Source: DATARN01 sp036264135
GTDB lineage: Bacteria > Actinomycetota > Acidimicrobiia > Acidimicrobiales > Palsa-688
Length of the DNA: 28,647 nucleotides
Assembly: GCA_036264135.1 (NCBI GenBank)
Contig: DATARN010000086.1
Coordinates: 1 to 28,647 of the forward strand
Direction: 5' to 3'
The number at the start of each line of letters is the position of its first letter. Position 1 is the first letter of the stretch. The notes beneath the pieces were generated by a model that saw only the letters and a program-made list of their open reading frames with translations, ran no database searches and was not told the DNA's origin. Shown here piece by piece: positions 1 to 7,795 of this stretch. Made by a program: the position numbers and the translations under genes.

Positions 1-1002
1 CTGGTCGAACGGGCCGCCGGCGCCTCCCTGAGCGAACTACGCGACCACTGCCGACGCCGCCGCCTCCAAGCCGACGACGTCGACCAGGCGCATCGCCGCC
101 AACACGCCGAACGCGCCGCCCGCCACCGCCAAGACGACCACGGCATGACCCAGCTCACCGCCCTGTTCCCCCCCGAACTCGGCGTGGCCGTCGCCAACCG
201 CATCGACGCCGAAGTCGACGCCCGCCTCCGGCAGCGCAAACAACACCACCAACCCCCCGAACCCATCGACGCCCTACGCGCCGACGCCGTCGCCGACCTC
301 ATCCTCGGCCGGGCCATAACCAGCGGCCGGCGCCTCGGACGGCCCGAACTCATCTTGGTGTGCGACATCTCCGCCTACCAACGCGGCCACACCCAGCCCG
401 GCGAAACCTGCCACATCATCGGCGCCGGCCCCGTCCCCGTCACCGTCGCCCGCCAACTCGCCACCGACGCCTTCATCAAAGCCGTCCTCCACGACGGCAC
501 CAAAATCGACACCGTCGCCCACCACCGCAGCCGCTACCAGCCCGCCTGGCTCAAAACCGCCCTCCAACTCGGCGACCACCCCGACTTCACCGGCGTCGCC
601 TGCACCAACTGCGCCAACCGCTACGGCATCGACTGGGACCACCAACACCCCTACGCCAACGGCGGCCCCACCAGTCTCGACAACCTCCACCCCCTCTGCT
701 GGGCCTGCCACCAACAAAAAACCCGCCAAGACCGCGCCGCCGGCCTCCTCAAACCGGCCCCACCAACCCCGGCGCCGGGACCGGCGCCCCTCGACACGGC
801 CACCACACCCGCCCCCGTCGCCTACCCCGACACCGACGGCCAGCCCGCCGCCGGGATCGACACCGCCGCCCCCATGACCCCAGGAACCACGCCGGCCCCC
901 GACCCCCATCCCGATCCCAATCCCGATCCCGATCCGCCCCGACCCCCGGCCAACACCCCGACTCCCCCAAGCACCCGAAACAAACACCGACCCGCCGCCT
1001 GA
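1..1002 (+). CDS. HNH endonuclease, DUF222/13E12-type (5' partial)
   Basis: The frame is open from base 1, so the N-terminal DUF222 part is cut by the window edge; the first internal ATG at 145 is not the true start. The visible protein begins with a typical DUF222 segment (LVERAAGASLSELRDHC). It ends in an HNH domain encoded at about 598-730: a CTNC pair, a DWDH motif, a central Asn in NGGPTSLDN, then LHPLCWACH, which gives two zinc-binding Cys pairs and the HNH His-Asn-His set. The last ~80 residues are Pro/Ala/Asp-rich and look disordered. Members of this family occur in many copies in actinobacterial genomes and resemble the mycobacterial 13E12 repeat proteins; their biological role is not settled. 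The coding strand is unusually C-rich and G-poor compared with all other genes here. The gene is convergent with the ABC permease. Confidence 0.88.
   Translation: MVERAAGASLSELRDHCRRRRLQADDVDQAHRRQHAERAARHRQDDHGMTQLTALFPPELGVAVANRIDAEVDARLRQRKQHHQPPEPIDALRADAVADLILGRAITSGRRLGRPELILVCDISAYQRGHTQPGETCHIIGAGPVPVTVARQLATDAFIKAVLHDGTKIDTVAHHRSRYQPAWLKTALQLGDHPDFTGVACTNCANRYGIDWDHQHPYANGGPTSLDNLHPLCWACHQQKTRQDRAAGLLKPAPPTPAPGPAPLDTATTPAPVAYPDTDGQPAAGIDTAAPMTPGTTPAPDPHPDPNPDPDPPRPPANTPTPPSTRNKHRPAA
904..933 (+). repeat. Hexanucleotide tandem repeat in the HNH gene
   Basis: Five 6-base units of the form CCC-NAT (CAT, GAT, AAT, GAT, GAT) encode a Pro-His/Asp/Asn run in the disordered tail of the HNH protein. 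Gain or loss of a unit would keep the reading frame. Confidence 0.8.
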
Positions 1003-1160
1003 ACCCGCGGCCCGAACAACACGGCCCTCCCGACACCCCATCCCAACCACCTTCCCCGACTTCGCCAACAACTTCCCCGGCGACACGGCCTCCGCCGTCC
1101 CTTCGACAATCCGCCCCAACCCGGGGTGCGCACCGTCAGGGACAAAAGCCGTCACCCGCA

Positions 1161-1177
1161 CCTTGAAAACTGAATAG
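1161..1177 (+). other. rRNA leader/spacer-like motif CCTTGAAAACTGAATAG
   Basis: This A-rich 17-mer stands out in GC-rich surroundings. It closely resembles the TTGAAAACT(G)-type sequence found next to boxA in bacterial rRNA leaders and in 16S-23S spacers. No rRNA gene is in the window. It lies 158 bases downstream of the HNH stop. Its function here is unknown; it may be a conserved 3' element of HNH-type genes or a remnant of an rRNA spacer. Confidence 0.5.
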
Positions 1178-1287
1178 AACAACCCCGCCGGCTCCCCAGA
1201 GGATCCGGGGCCGCCGTCACCGCTGAGCGCCAGTGACAGCCGCCCCGGACCCGACTGGGAGCACGGGAGCAGGCCGCCACCTCGCCA

Positions 1288-1331
1288 CGCCGGCAACCGG
1301 CGCCCGGCACCCGGTTCCCGCGGACACCGGG
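1288..1331. terminator. Pair of GC hairpins between convergent genes
   Basis: CGCCGG (1288-1293) pairs with CCGGCG (1297-1302) over a 3-base loop, and CCCGGT (1310-1315) pairs with ACCGGG (1326-1331) over a 10-base loop. Both lie just past the end of the ABC permease gene. There is no U-tract, so at most this is a non-canonical terminator. Confidence 0.3.
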
Positions 1332-1359
1332 CGGACGCGGCGCGGCCCCCGGCCGGGCA

Positions 1360-2417
1360 TCAGGTGAGGCGGCGGACCCACCAGAGGCAGAAGCCGGATA
1401 GGACGAGGGCGGCGCCCACAAAAAGCGCCAGTTCGTACCACTGGAGGGGCCAGTAGTGGCTGGCCGGCTGGTAGGTGACCGCCTGGTGAAAGGTCCGTCC
1501 GACCGTCGTGACGCAGTCCCGAAGTTGCTGCTGCGCTGCAGCGGGAACGGGCTGCGGGCCGCCGCCCGCCCCGCCGGCCGGCGGTCCTCCGTCGCCGAGG
1601 CCCGGGCAGGTGGACGTCAGGATCTGGCTGGTGAGGACATGGCCGCCGCGGTCGACGATGCGGGTGGCGGTGATCCAGGCGTTGGGGATGTTGGGGGTGG
1701 GCGGTTGCAGGGTGTCCGGTCCGCCGCGGGAGAACAGCGAACCAGATGACCCGAACCCGGTGGCCACCGGATCGAGGGCGATCGACATGGTGGACGGCGC
1801 CAGTAGGTGGGGCCGCAGGAGTTTGAGAAATGCCAGGCGGGTGGCGACGAACGCCACGAAGGTGACCGCCATGGCGGGAAGGCTGCGGCGTAAAACGACC
1901 CCGGCGGTGACGCCCAGAACGAACGCAAATGCGGCGTACCCGAGGGGCACGATGCTGCGCTCGTCGAAGGTGGCGAACTGGTTCATCTGCACCCGGTCGA
2001 GGGATCGGGCCCACCAGGTGACCATGAGGCTGAGAAGTCCAGCGGCGGCGACGCTGGCGGCGCCAATGACGGCGAGCTTGGTCGCCATCCAGCGGGTCCG
2101 GGTGACGCTCTGGGTCCACGCCAGGCTGAAGGTGCCCGCCTCCATTTCGCCCGCGACCAGGGGCGCCCCCCAGAAGACGCCGCTGATACCCGGGACCACC
2201 ACCACGATCACCCCGAGCCAAACCCGCAGGGTGGAATCGTGGCGCAGGAACGCTGCCTGGGTGGCCGAGCAGTCACCGCCGGCGACGCAGGCGCCAACGG
2301 TTGCGCGGTAGAGGTGGGCCAGATGCGGCCCGGTGGCGATCAGCACGCCACCGACGGCGATGAGAACAACGGCCGCGACCAGCGCCGAGGTCCGGAACTG
2401 GCGCCAGGTCAGGGGGA

Positions 2418-2421
<4 letters not shown>
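1360..2421 (-). CDS. ABC-2 type transporter permease
   Basis: This 353-residue membrane protein is the permease partner of the ATPase encoded immediately upstream. I chose the GTG at 2421 because it overlaps the ATPase stop as GTGA and gives a natural N-terminus (IPLTWRQFRTSALV). A longer in-frame ATG exists at 2595 but lies inside the ATPase gene. Hydrophobic segments cover roughly residues 11-33, 75-95, 115-140, 160-185, 190-210 and 328-346. A large hydrophilic region between the last two segments (about residues 225-325) contains Cys residues and is probably extracytoplasmic. Another Cys pair lies in the first outer loop (CVAGGDC). The architecture fits ABC-2 exporters controlled by two-component systems, such as drug or peptide export. 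The substrate cannot be told from sequence. Confidence 0.85.
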
Positions 2422-3182
<761 letters not shown>

Positions 3183-3233
3183 GCCGGGCCGACGTGCGGG
3201 TCGCTGGTCATGGGATCGTTGTACGACCCGGCC

Positions 3234-3274
3234 GGTCACAACCCGGTCACAGCGGCTGTGACCTTCCTGTGACC
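3234..3274. promoter_or_regulatory. Symmetric four-site operator, ABC/two-component divergent region
   Basis: GGTCACA occurs at 3234-3240 and 3245-3251; its complement TGTGACC occurs at 3257-3263 and 3268-3274. Each pair is spaced 11 bases start to start, about one helical turn, and all four are exactly symmetric about base 3254. Tandem 7-mers one turn apart are typical of OmpR/PhoB-family binding sites, and such a regulator gene starts at 3301. The likely role is autoregulation plus control of the divergent ABC genes (inference). Confidence 0.75.
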
Positions 3275-3290
3275 GGGGAACTGTCATCGT

Positions 3291-3295
3291 GGGAG
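3291..3295 (+). promoter_or_regulatory. Ribosome binding site of the response regulator
   Basis: GGGAG lies 5 bases before the ATG at 3301. This favours that start over the in-frame GTG at 3289. Confidence 0.6.
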
Positions 3296-3300
3296 CCGAC

Positions 3301-3966
3301 ATGAGGGTGCTGGTCGTGGAGGATCACGAGGTGTTGGGCCGGGCGATCGGGACCGGGCTGCGCCGGGAGGGCATGGCCGTCGATGTCGTGTTGGACGGCA
3401 GCGACGCCTTGGGCCGCCTGGCCGTGACCCGCTATGACGTGGTGGTGCTGGACCGGGACCTGCCCGGAGTCCACGGCGACGAGGTGTGCCGGCGACTGGT
3501 GGCGGACCGCTCGGAATGCCGGGTGTTGATGCTGACGGCGTCGGCCACCGTGCGGGAACGAGTCGACGGTCTCGGCCTCGGAGCCGACGATTATCTCCCG
3601 AAGCCGTTTGACTTCTCGGAGCTGGTCGCCCGCATACGGGCCCTCGGGCGCCGTGCCACCGCCGCCTCGCCGCCGGCGCTGGCGTGGGGCGACCTGACCC
3701 TCGACCCCCGCCTGCGGGTGGCGTCGCGAGGAGGGCGGCGCCTGCACCTCAGCCCCAAGGAGCTCGCCGTGCTGGAATGCCTCCTGGCGGCCGACGGCGC
3801 AGTGGTATCCGCCGAGGAGTTGCTGGAGCGGGTCTGGGATGCCGCGGCCAACCCCTTCACGACCACCGTAAAGGCGACCATCGGCCGGTTGCGGGCCAAG
3901 TTGGGCGAGCCGCCCGTCATCGATACCGTTCGCGAGGGCGGCTACCGGATCGGGCCGGGCGGATGA
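3301..3966 (+). CDS. Two-component response regulator, OmpR/PhoB family
   Basis: This 221-residue regulator has an N-terminal receiver domain (about 1-115) and a C-terminal winged helix (about 125-220). The acidic pair is E7-D8, the phospho-acceptor is D51 in VVLDRDLPG, the switch Thr is T79 and the conserved Lys is K101 in YLPKPFD. The winged helix shows the typical LSPKELAVLECLL, VWDAAANPFTTTV and VRGxGY-like VREGGYRI elements. The gene overlaps the histidine kinase start as ATGA, so the two are translationally coupled. The symmetric heptamer sites directly upstream are the obvious candidate binding site. The exporter next door is the likely target. Confidence 0.94.
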   Translation: MRVLVVEDHEVLGRAIGTGLRREGMAVDVVLDGSDALGRLAVTRYDVVVLDRDLPGVHGDEVCRRLVADRSECRVLMLTASATVRERVDGLGLGADDYLPKPFDFSELVARIRALGRRATAASPPALAWGDLTLDPRLRVASRGGRRLHLSPKELAVLECLLAADGAVVSAEELLERVWDAAANPFTTTVKATIGRLRAKLGEPPVIDTVREGGYRIGPGG

Positions 3967-5123
3967 CGCGTCGCCGGCGCACGCTGCGCGCCCGGCTGGC
4001 GCTGCTCTACGGCGGCCTGTTCCTGGCATCGGGCGTCGCCGTGGTGGCGTTCGTCGACGCGCTGCTGCTGGGCCTGCGGGGCAGCAAAACGACCGTGGCG
4101 GTGCCCGTCGGGGCGGCGACGCCGACCCTGCCGCCAGGCGCCGGTTTCTCCAGTCATCCCCACGGCGTCGGCGTCGGGGTCCTGGTCGGGTTGTCCCTCG
4201 CCACCCTCCCGTTCCTCATCGCCGGGTCGTTGTGGCTGGGCTGGTGGATGGCCGGGCGGGTCCTGCGGCCCCTGTGGACCATCGTGGCGACGGCGAACGA
4301 CATTTCCGCCCGCAACCTGCATGAGCGGCTGGCGCTGGAGGGCCCGTACGACGAGTTCCGCCAGCTCGGCGAGACGCTCGACGACCTATTTGCGCGGCTC
4401 GAGGCGTCGTTCGAGCTACAACGGCATTTCGTGGCCAACGCGTCGCACGAGCTGCGAACCCCCCTGACCGCCGAACGCACGTTGCTGCAGGTGGCACTGG
4501 CCGATCCCGCGGCCACGGCCGAGGGGCTACGGTCGACGTGCGAGGAGCTGCTGGCGCTGAGCCGCCAACAGGAGCGCCTCATCGAGTCGCTGCTCACGCT
4601 GGCCAGCAGCGAGCAGGAAGTGGACCGCTGGGACACATTCGACCTAGCGACGGTGGCGGAAGTCGTGATATCGGGTCGCCAGCAGGAGGCCGACCGGCGG
4701 CACATCACGCTCGAAACCCGGCTGGCGCCGACGCCGGCCGCGGGCGACCGCGGCCTGGTGGAGATCCTGGTGGCCAATCTGGTCGACAACGCCATCCGCC
4801 ACAACGTGGACGGCGGTTGGGTCGAGGTGGCGACGGCGGCGGCGGCGGGCCGGGTGACGCTGCGGGTCGTAAACACCGGGGCGGCCATTCCCGTCGGCGA
4901 GGTAACCCGGCTGTTCCAGCCCTTCCAACGGCTGGGCCCGGCGCGCACCGCCGCCGCGGACGGGCACGGCCTCGGGTTGGCCATCGTGTCGGCCATTGCC
5001 GCGGCGAACCGGGCCACCGTCTCCGGCTCGCCTCGCCCGGGAGGGGGGCTGGCGATCGAGGTAAGCCTCCTCGGCGCCGCCGCCCCACCGGCCAGCCGGG
5101 CGGTGGAGGCATCCGCCACCTAG
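3963..5123 (+). CDS. Sensor histidine kinase
   Basis: This 386-residue membrane kinase is the partner of the regulator; its ATG overlaps the regulator stop. A first membrane segment lies at about residues 11-38, a short outer loop rich in Pro, Thr and Gly at about 39-72, and a second segment at about 73-97. A HAMP domain follows. The H-box is ASHELRTPL with phospho-acceptor H162. The catalytic domain has the N-box with N276 in LVDNAIRHN, a phenylalanine box (LFQPFQRLGPAR) and the G-box GHGLGLAIV. The outer loop is too short for a folded ligand domain, so sensing may happen in the membrane or through the neighbouring ABC permease (inference). Confidence 0.94.
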   Translation: MTRRRRTLRARLALLYGGLFLASGVAVVAFVDALLLGLRGSKTTVAVPVGAATPTLPPGAGFSSHPHGVGVGVLVGLSLATLPFLIAGSLWLGWWMAGRVLRPLWTIVATANDISARNLHERLALEGPYDEFRQLGETLDDLFARLEASFELQRHFVANASHELRTPLTAERTLLQVALADPAATAEGLRSTCEELLALSRQQERLIESLLTLASSEQEVDRWDTFDLATVAEVVISGRQQEADRRHITLETRLAPTPAAGDRGLVEILVANLVDNAIRHNVDGGWVEVATAAAAGRVTLRVVNTGAAIPVGEVTRLFQPFQRLGPARTAAADGHGLGLAIVSAIAAANRATVSGSPRPGGGLAIEVSLLGAAAPPASRAVEASAT

Positions 5124-5163
5124 CCGAATGTCGGCGGACGGCCCACGCCGGGCGGCCACCGGC

Positions 5164-5216
5164 GGGGGGGGCGTGGGGTCGGCGGCCGACGCAGGCCGAC
5201 GCGGTCTCCTTTTCCC
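5164..5216 (+). terminator. G8 run and weak hairpin after the kinase gene
   Basis: A run of eight G lies at 5164-5171. GTCGGC (5178-5183) can pair with GCCGAC (5195-5200), followed by a short T-rich run (CCTTTT, 5208-5213). This could end transcription of the two-component operon before the convergent gene. The match to a canonical terminator is weak. Confidence 0.25.
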
Positions 5217-5219
5217 GAC

Positions 5220-7055
5220 CTATCGGCGGGCGTTGTGGGCCGAGCGAAGGGCGAGCACGTCGTCGACCCGAAAGCGGAGGTGGCCGCCGGCGGTGCGCAG
5301 GGCGGCCAACCGGTTCGTCGACACCCAGTTCACCACCGTCCGGTCGGTCACGTCGAACATCTCGGCCACGTCGTGGGTGCGCAGCATGGTCTCGGCGACG
5401 CGGGGGCGGTGCGGTTCGGCGGGCCGCGGATCGTTGCGGATCAGCAGGGTGAGCTGCGAGGTGATCTGGCGGACGATGGCGATGACGACCTGCTGTTCCG
5501 ACACCGACAGCACCTTCGGCCGCCGGTCAAGGAGGCACAGGACGGCGAGCGCCGAGCCCTGGCGGTTGCGCATGGCCACGGCATAGGCGAAGCGGGCGCC
5601 GCTGGCGACCAGGGCGCTGCCGGTGAAGTCGGGGTGCTCGGCCAGGTTGGCGATCTGGAGGGGGCCGTCGTGGCTCACCGCCAGGGAAAACAGGTGCTCC
5701 TCGCCCTGCCGGTCGAGTCGACCCCCGTGGGCCGCCGACGGGTGGCTCAGGGTTCTCCACTCCCCGTCCCCCTGGGGGATGGAGAGGAGGGCGAAGGGCG
5801 TGTCGGACCCGTTGGCCACCACGAACAGCAGGTCCGAGAAGACCCGGCCGGCCCGCTCGGTGTTGACCGGTCGGAGTGACGTCGACGACGCTTTCGCCGG
5901 CGGGACGGTGGCGAGCCCGGCTGCCGCGGCCGGGGCGGGCGCCGGCGGGACGGTGACGGTGCCGCCTGCGGGGAACGTGGCGGCCCCGGCCGCAGGGACG
6001 AGGGTGGCCCCGCCTGCCGGAGCGGCGGCGGCCCCGGCCCGGCGGGACCAGACGAGATGCCGCTGGCCGTCCTGGACGAAGCGGCAGGCCACCTCGGAGT
6101 AGGCGGGTAGGGCCGTCGCCATGGCCTGCAGCTCCTCCCGGAGGGCGTGGGCGCCGACGCGGCGGCACTCGTCGTATGCCGCGAACCAAGAGACGGTGTC
6201 GAGGAACACCCGCCCATCGTCGACCAGCAGCGCCGCCTCGAGGGAGTCCAACAGCAGCTGGAGCCGCTCGTCCTTGCCCGAGGGATCGGCGCCGTTGCCG
6301 AGACGGGTGGCCTTCCCCGCCGCCGCCCGAATCTGCGGCCTGGCGTGCTGCAGGGCCAGGTAGGCCGCGGTCCGGTGACAGGTGGCGGGCAGCGCCGGCG
6401 GCCGGTCCGTCCATTCCTCGAGCAGGGCGGCGGCATGGGCCGCCGTCTTGGCCCACCCCGCCGCTCCCAGGCGCAGCGCCAGGAAGTCGTCATGCCCGAA
6501 GGCCGCCCCGCCGACCATGACCGGAACGTGGTGGCGATGCCCGACGGCGATGAGTTCGGCCGTCCCGGCCAGCCCGGCGGTCGTCGTGCTGCTCACCAGT
6601 ACCGCAAGCGGCCGGTAGCGCGCCAAGAATGCCGGCAGGTGGGCGGCGGTTACTCCGGCTCCGAGATGCTGCACCGGCCAGCCGGCGTGGCGCAGCACTT
6701 CGGTGACCATTTCCGCCGGGATAACGTGCTCCTCCCCCGGCGGGCAGCACACCGCGATCACCCGGCGACCCTCGTCAGGGCGCGTGGAGCGGATGGCCGA
6801 ATGAGGAATGCAGGAGCGGGCGATGCCGGAGGCGGCCAAGGCCTCGGCGGCGCCCACCTCACCGGCCGCCCACCGGCGGCCCACCTCGGCGAGGGCCGGA
6901 GCCAGGATCCCCGTGATCACGGCGTCCACTCCCATGCCCGCCCGGCGGGCGCCGGCGATCAGGGCCAGCGCCTCCTCACGATCCAACCGCACCAGCGTGG
7001 AGGAAAATGACACAAACCCTATTGCCGCCGTGGAACGAATATTTACGTATGTCAT
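5220..7055 (-). CDS. Cobalamin-binding, GAF and helix-turn-helix regulator
   Basis: This 611-residue cytoplasmic protein has several domains. Residues about 20-90 form a helical B12-binding-2-like bundle with W62. Residues about 95-210 form a Rossmann-type cobalamin-binding domain: GEEH with H110 as candidate lower ligand, then SSTTT and MVGGAAFG. A helical segment follows (about 240-325), then an Ala/Pro/Val-rich linker (about 335-390) and a GAF domain (about 395-540). A C-terminal MerR/BldC-type helix-turn-helix (about 557-605) carries the hallmark TAGGHLRF. CarH-type photoreceptors have the DNA-binding domain at the N-terminus and a W-x-EH motif; here the order is reversed and EH is replaced by A72-L73. 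The start is supported by AAGGAAGAGG just upstream. I infer a transcription factor sensing cobalamin, light or redox. Targets are unknown; it may repress itself. Confidence 0.85.
   Translation of the reverse strand: MTYVNIRSTAAIGFVSFSSTLVRLDREEALALIAGARRAGMGVDAVITGILAPALAEVGRRWAAGEVGAAEALAASGIARSCIPHSAIRSTRPDEGRRVIAVCCPPGEEHVIPAEMVTEVLRHAGWPVQHLGAGVTAAHLPAFLARYRPLAVLVSSTTTAGLAGTAELIAVGHRHHVPVMVGGAAFGHDDFLALRLGAAGWAKTAAHAAALLEEWTDRPPALPATCHRTAAYLALQHARPQIRAAAGKATRLGNGADPSGKDERLQLLLDSLEAALLVDDGRVFLDTVSWFAAYDECRRVGAHALREELQAMATALPAYSEVACRFVQDGQRHLVWSRRAGAAAAPAGGATLVPAAGAATFPAGGTVTVPPAPAPAAAAGLATVPPAKASSTSLRPVNTERAGRVFSDLLFVVANGSDTPFALLSIPQGDGEWRTLSHPSAAHGGRLDRQGEEHLFSLAVSHDGPLQIANLAEHPDFTGSALVASGARFAYAVAMRNRQGSALAVLCLLDRRPKVLSVSEQQVVIAIVRQITSQLTLLIRNDPRPAEPHRPRVAETMLRTHDVAEMFDVTDRTVVNWVSTNRLAALRTAGGHLRFRVDDVLALRSAHNARR
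5895..5955 (-). repeat. 16-base direct repeat in the linker of the B12/GAF/HTH gene
   Basis: CGCCGGCGGGACGGTG (as read on the plus strand) occurs exactly at 5895-5910 and 5940-5955, 45 bases apart. It encodes the repeated Pro-Ala-Gly-Gly-Thr-Val type pattern of the low-complexity linker. The spacing is a multiple of three, so expansion or loss would stay in frame. Confidence 0.7.
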
Positions 7056-7058
7056 GCC

Positions 7059-7068
7059 CCTCTTCCTT
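7059..7068 (-). promoter_or_regulatory. Ribosome binding site of the B12/GAF/HTH gene
   Basis: On the minus strand AAGGAAGAGG precedes the ATG at 7055, with its AGGA core 8 bases away. It is one of the strongest Shine-Dalgarno sites in the window and fixes the start. Confidence 0.65.
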
Positions 7069-7163
7069 TTTGGACGCGGGCCAGCGCGGTGCCGCGGCGG
7101 AAAAGGCGGCTCGGCTTCATCGCCCTTCCGAGATGGTGCGCAGATTGGTGCGGACCGCTTTAA

Positions 7164-7216
7164 CCATTTCCTACTTCGGGGGAAAACGTACAGCGAATAG
7201 CCGAATCAGGAAATGG
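7164..7216. promoter_or_regulatory. Inverted repeat around the putative promoter of the B12/GAF/HTH gene
   Basis: CCATTTCCT (7164-7172) and AGGAAATGG (7208-7216) are a perfect 9-base inverted pair with centres 44 bases apart, about four helical turns. Between them, on the minus strand, is a TACGTT -10-like box (7185-7190). The right copy covers the -35 position of that promoter and the left copy lies just downstream of its expected start point. This would suit a repressor site for the divergent regulator (inference). Confidence 0.45.
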
Positions 7217-7267
7217 GACATTTGCACTAGATCTTTGAGTCATTCGCGAGAAAGCGTCGCGGCTGTC

Positions 7268-7273
7268 TAGGAT
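7268..7273 (+). promoter_or_regulatory. TAGGAT -10 box, possible leaderless promoter
   Basis: TAGGAT lies 6 bases before the ATG at 7280, which places transcription start at the start codon. The AGGA inside it could instead act as a ribosome binding site 7 bases from the ATG; sequence alone cannot decide. Confidence 0.45.
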
Positions 7274-7279
7274 CAGCCC

Positions 7280-7738
7280 ATGGCCCGCCCTACCCGTGGC
7301 TCGGATTCGCCGGCGGCGAGCGACGCCATTGTCGCCTTCAACCAGGTGCTCAGCGAGATCCTCGACGTGGTGTCGGTGGCCAAGCAGGCGGACCGCAAGG
7401 TCCCCGGCTCCCACCCCCTGCACGCCGAGCTCGATCGACTGCTGAACGACCTGGTCGCCTGGTCCCGGCGGCTGATGGAGGAGGACGACCTGCTGGGCGT
7501 CTCGGCGTTGAACTTCATGCCCAGCGCGGCGGGGCGGCACCCACCGAACCGGTGGCCCGGCGCTCCCACCGACGAACAGGTGATCACCGTCCTCGGTGAG
7601 TTGCTCGGCCGGCTCGCCGGGCACCTGGACGTCGCCGCCGCCGAGCAGACCGACGACGCGGCCCGCGCCGCGCTGCAGTCGGTGGCGCAGGAGCTGGCGG
7701 CCCATCGACAAGCCCTCGCCGGGTGCTCGGGGTCCTAG
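7280..7738 (+). CDS. Hypothetical helical protein
   Basis: This 152-residue protein has no family that I recognise. It is predicted mainly alpha-helical, acidic and soluble, with no signal peptide or membrane segment. Two helical halves (about residues 15-75 and 98-147) are joined by a Pro/Gly/Trp-containing stretch (about 78-95, including RHPPNRWPG). The pattern suggests a helical bundle. It is divergent from the cobalamin/GAF/HTH regulator with 224 bases between, so it is a candidate target of that regulator. The ATG at 7280 has a -10-like box six bases upstream. Coding potential is supported by consistent G/C at third positions and the regular amphipathic pattern. Function unknown. Confidence 0.65.
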   Translation: MARPTRGSDSPAASDAIVAFNQVLSEILDVVSVAKQADRKVPGSHPLHAELDRLLNDLVAWSRRLMEEDDLLGVSALNFMPSAAGRHPPNRWPGAPTDEQVITVLGELLGRLAGHLDVAAAEQTDDAARAALQSVAQELAAHRQALAGCSGS

Positions 7739-7754
7739 GTTCGTTTCGGTCCTG

Positions 7755-7780
7755 CCGCCGCCTTGCGGCTCCCGCGGCGG
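7755..7780. terminator. GC hairpin between convergent genes
   Basis: CCGCCGC (7755-7761) pairs with GCGGCGG (7774-7780) around a 12-base loop, midway between two converging stop codons. There is no U-tract, so it could serve as a bidirectional but non-canonical terminator. Confidence 0.35.
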
Positions 7781-7795
7781 TGGAGGGCCGGGCGG

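Larger units (their letters stand above)
1003..1359. other. Convergent intergenic gap, no gene
   Basis: This 357-base stretch separates the HNH stop from the ABC permease stop. It has open frames on both strands, but they are Pro/Arg- or Gly-rich GC artefacts without domain features. It holds an rRNA-spacer-like motif at 1161-1177 and two short GC hairpins at 1288-1331. No T-tract follows the hairpins. No convincing small gene was seen. Confidence 0.6.

Noticed and set aside
1003..1166. Frameshifted continuation of the HNH gene
   Set aside because: The +1 frame remains open but encodes only Pro/Arg/Ser-rich sequence with no domain; the stop at 1000-1002 follows a complete HNH domain and tail.
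3183..3302. Longer ATPase start at 3302
   Set aside because: It would translate through the symmetric operator and overlap the regulator start; the family begins at MTAVIEAHDLGKRYG.
3684..5123. Longer kinase start upstream of 3963
   Set aside because: The added residues are an out-of-frame shadow of the regulator; the ATGA overlap at 3963 is the proper start.
5164..5171. G8 run as a phase-variation tract
   Set aside because: It lies between convergent stop codons, not in a promoter or reading frame, so slippage would have no clear effect.
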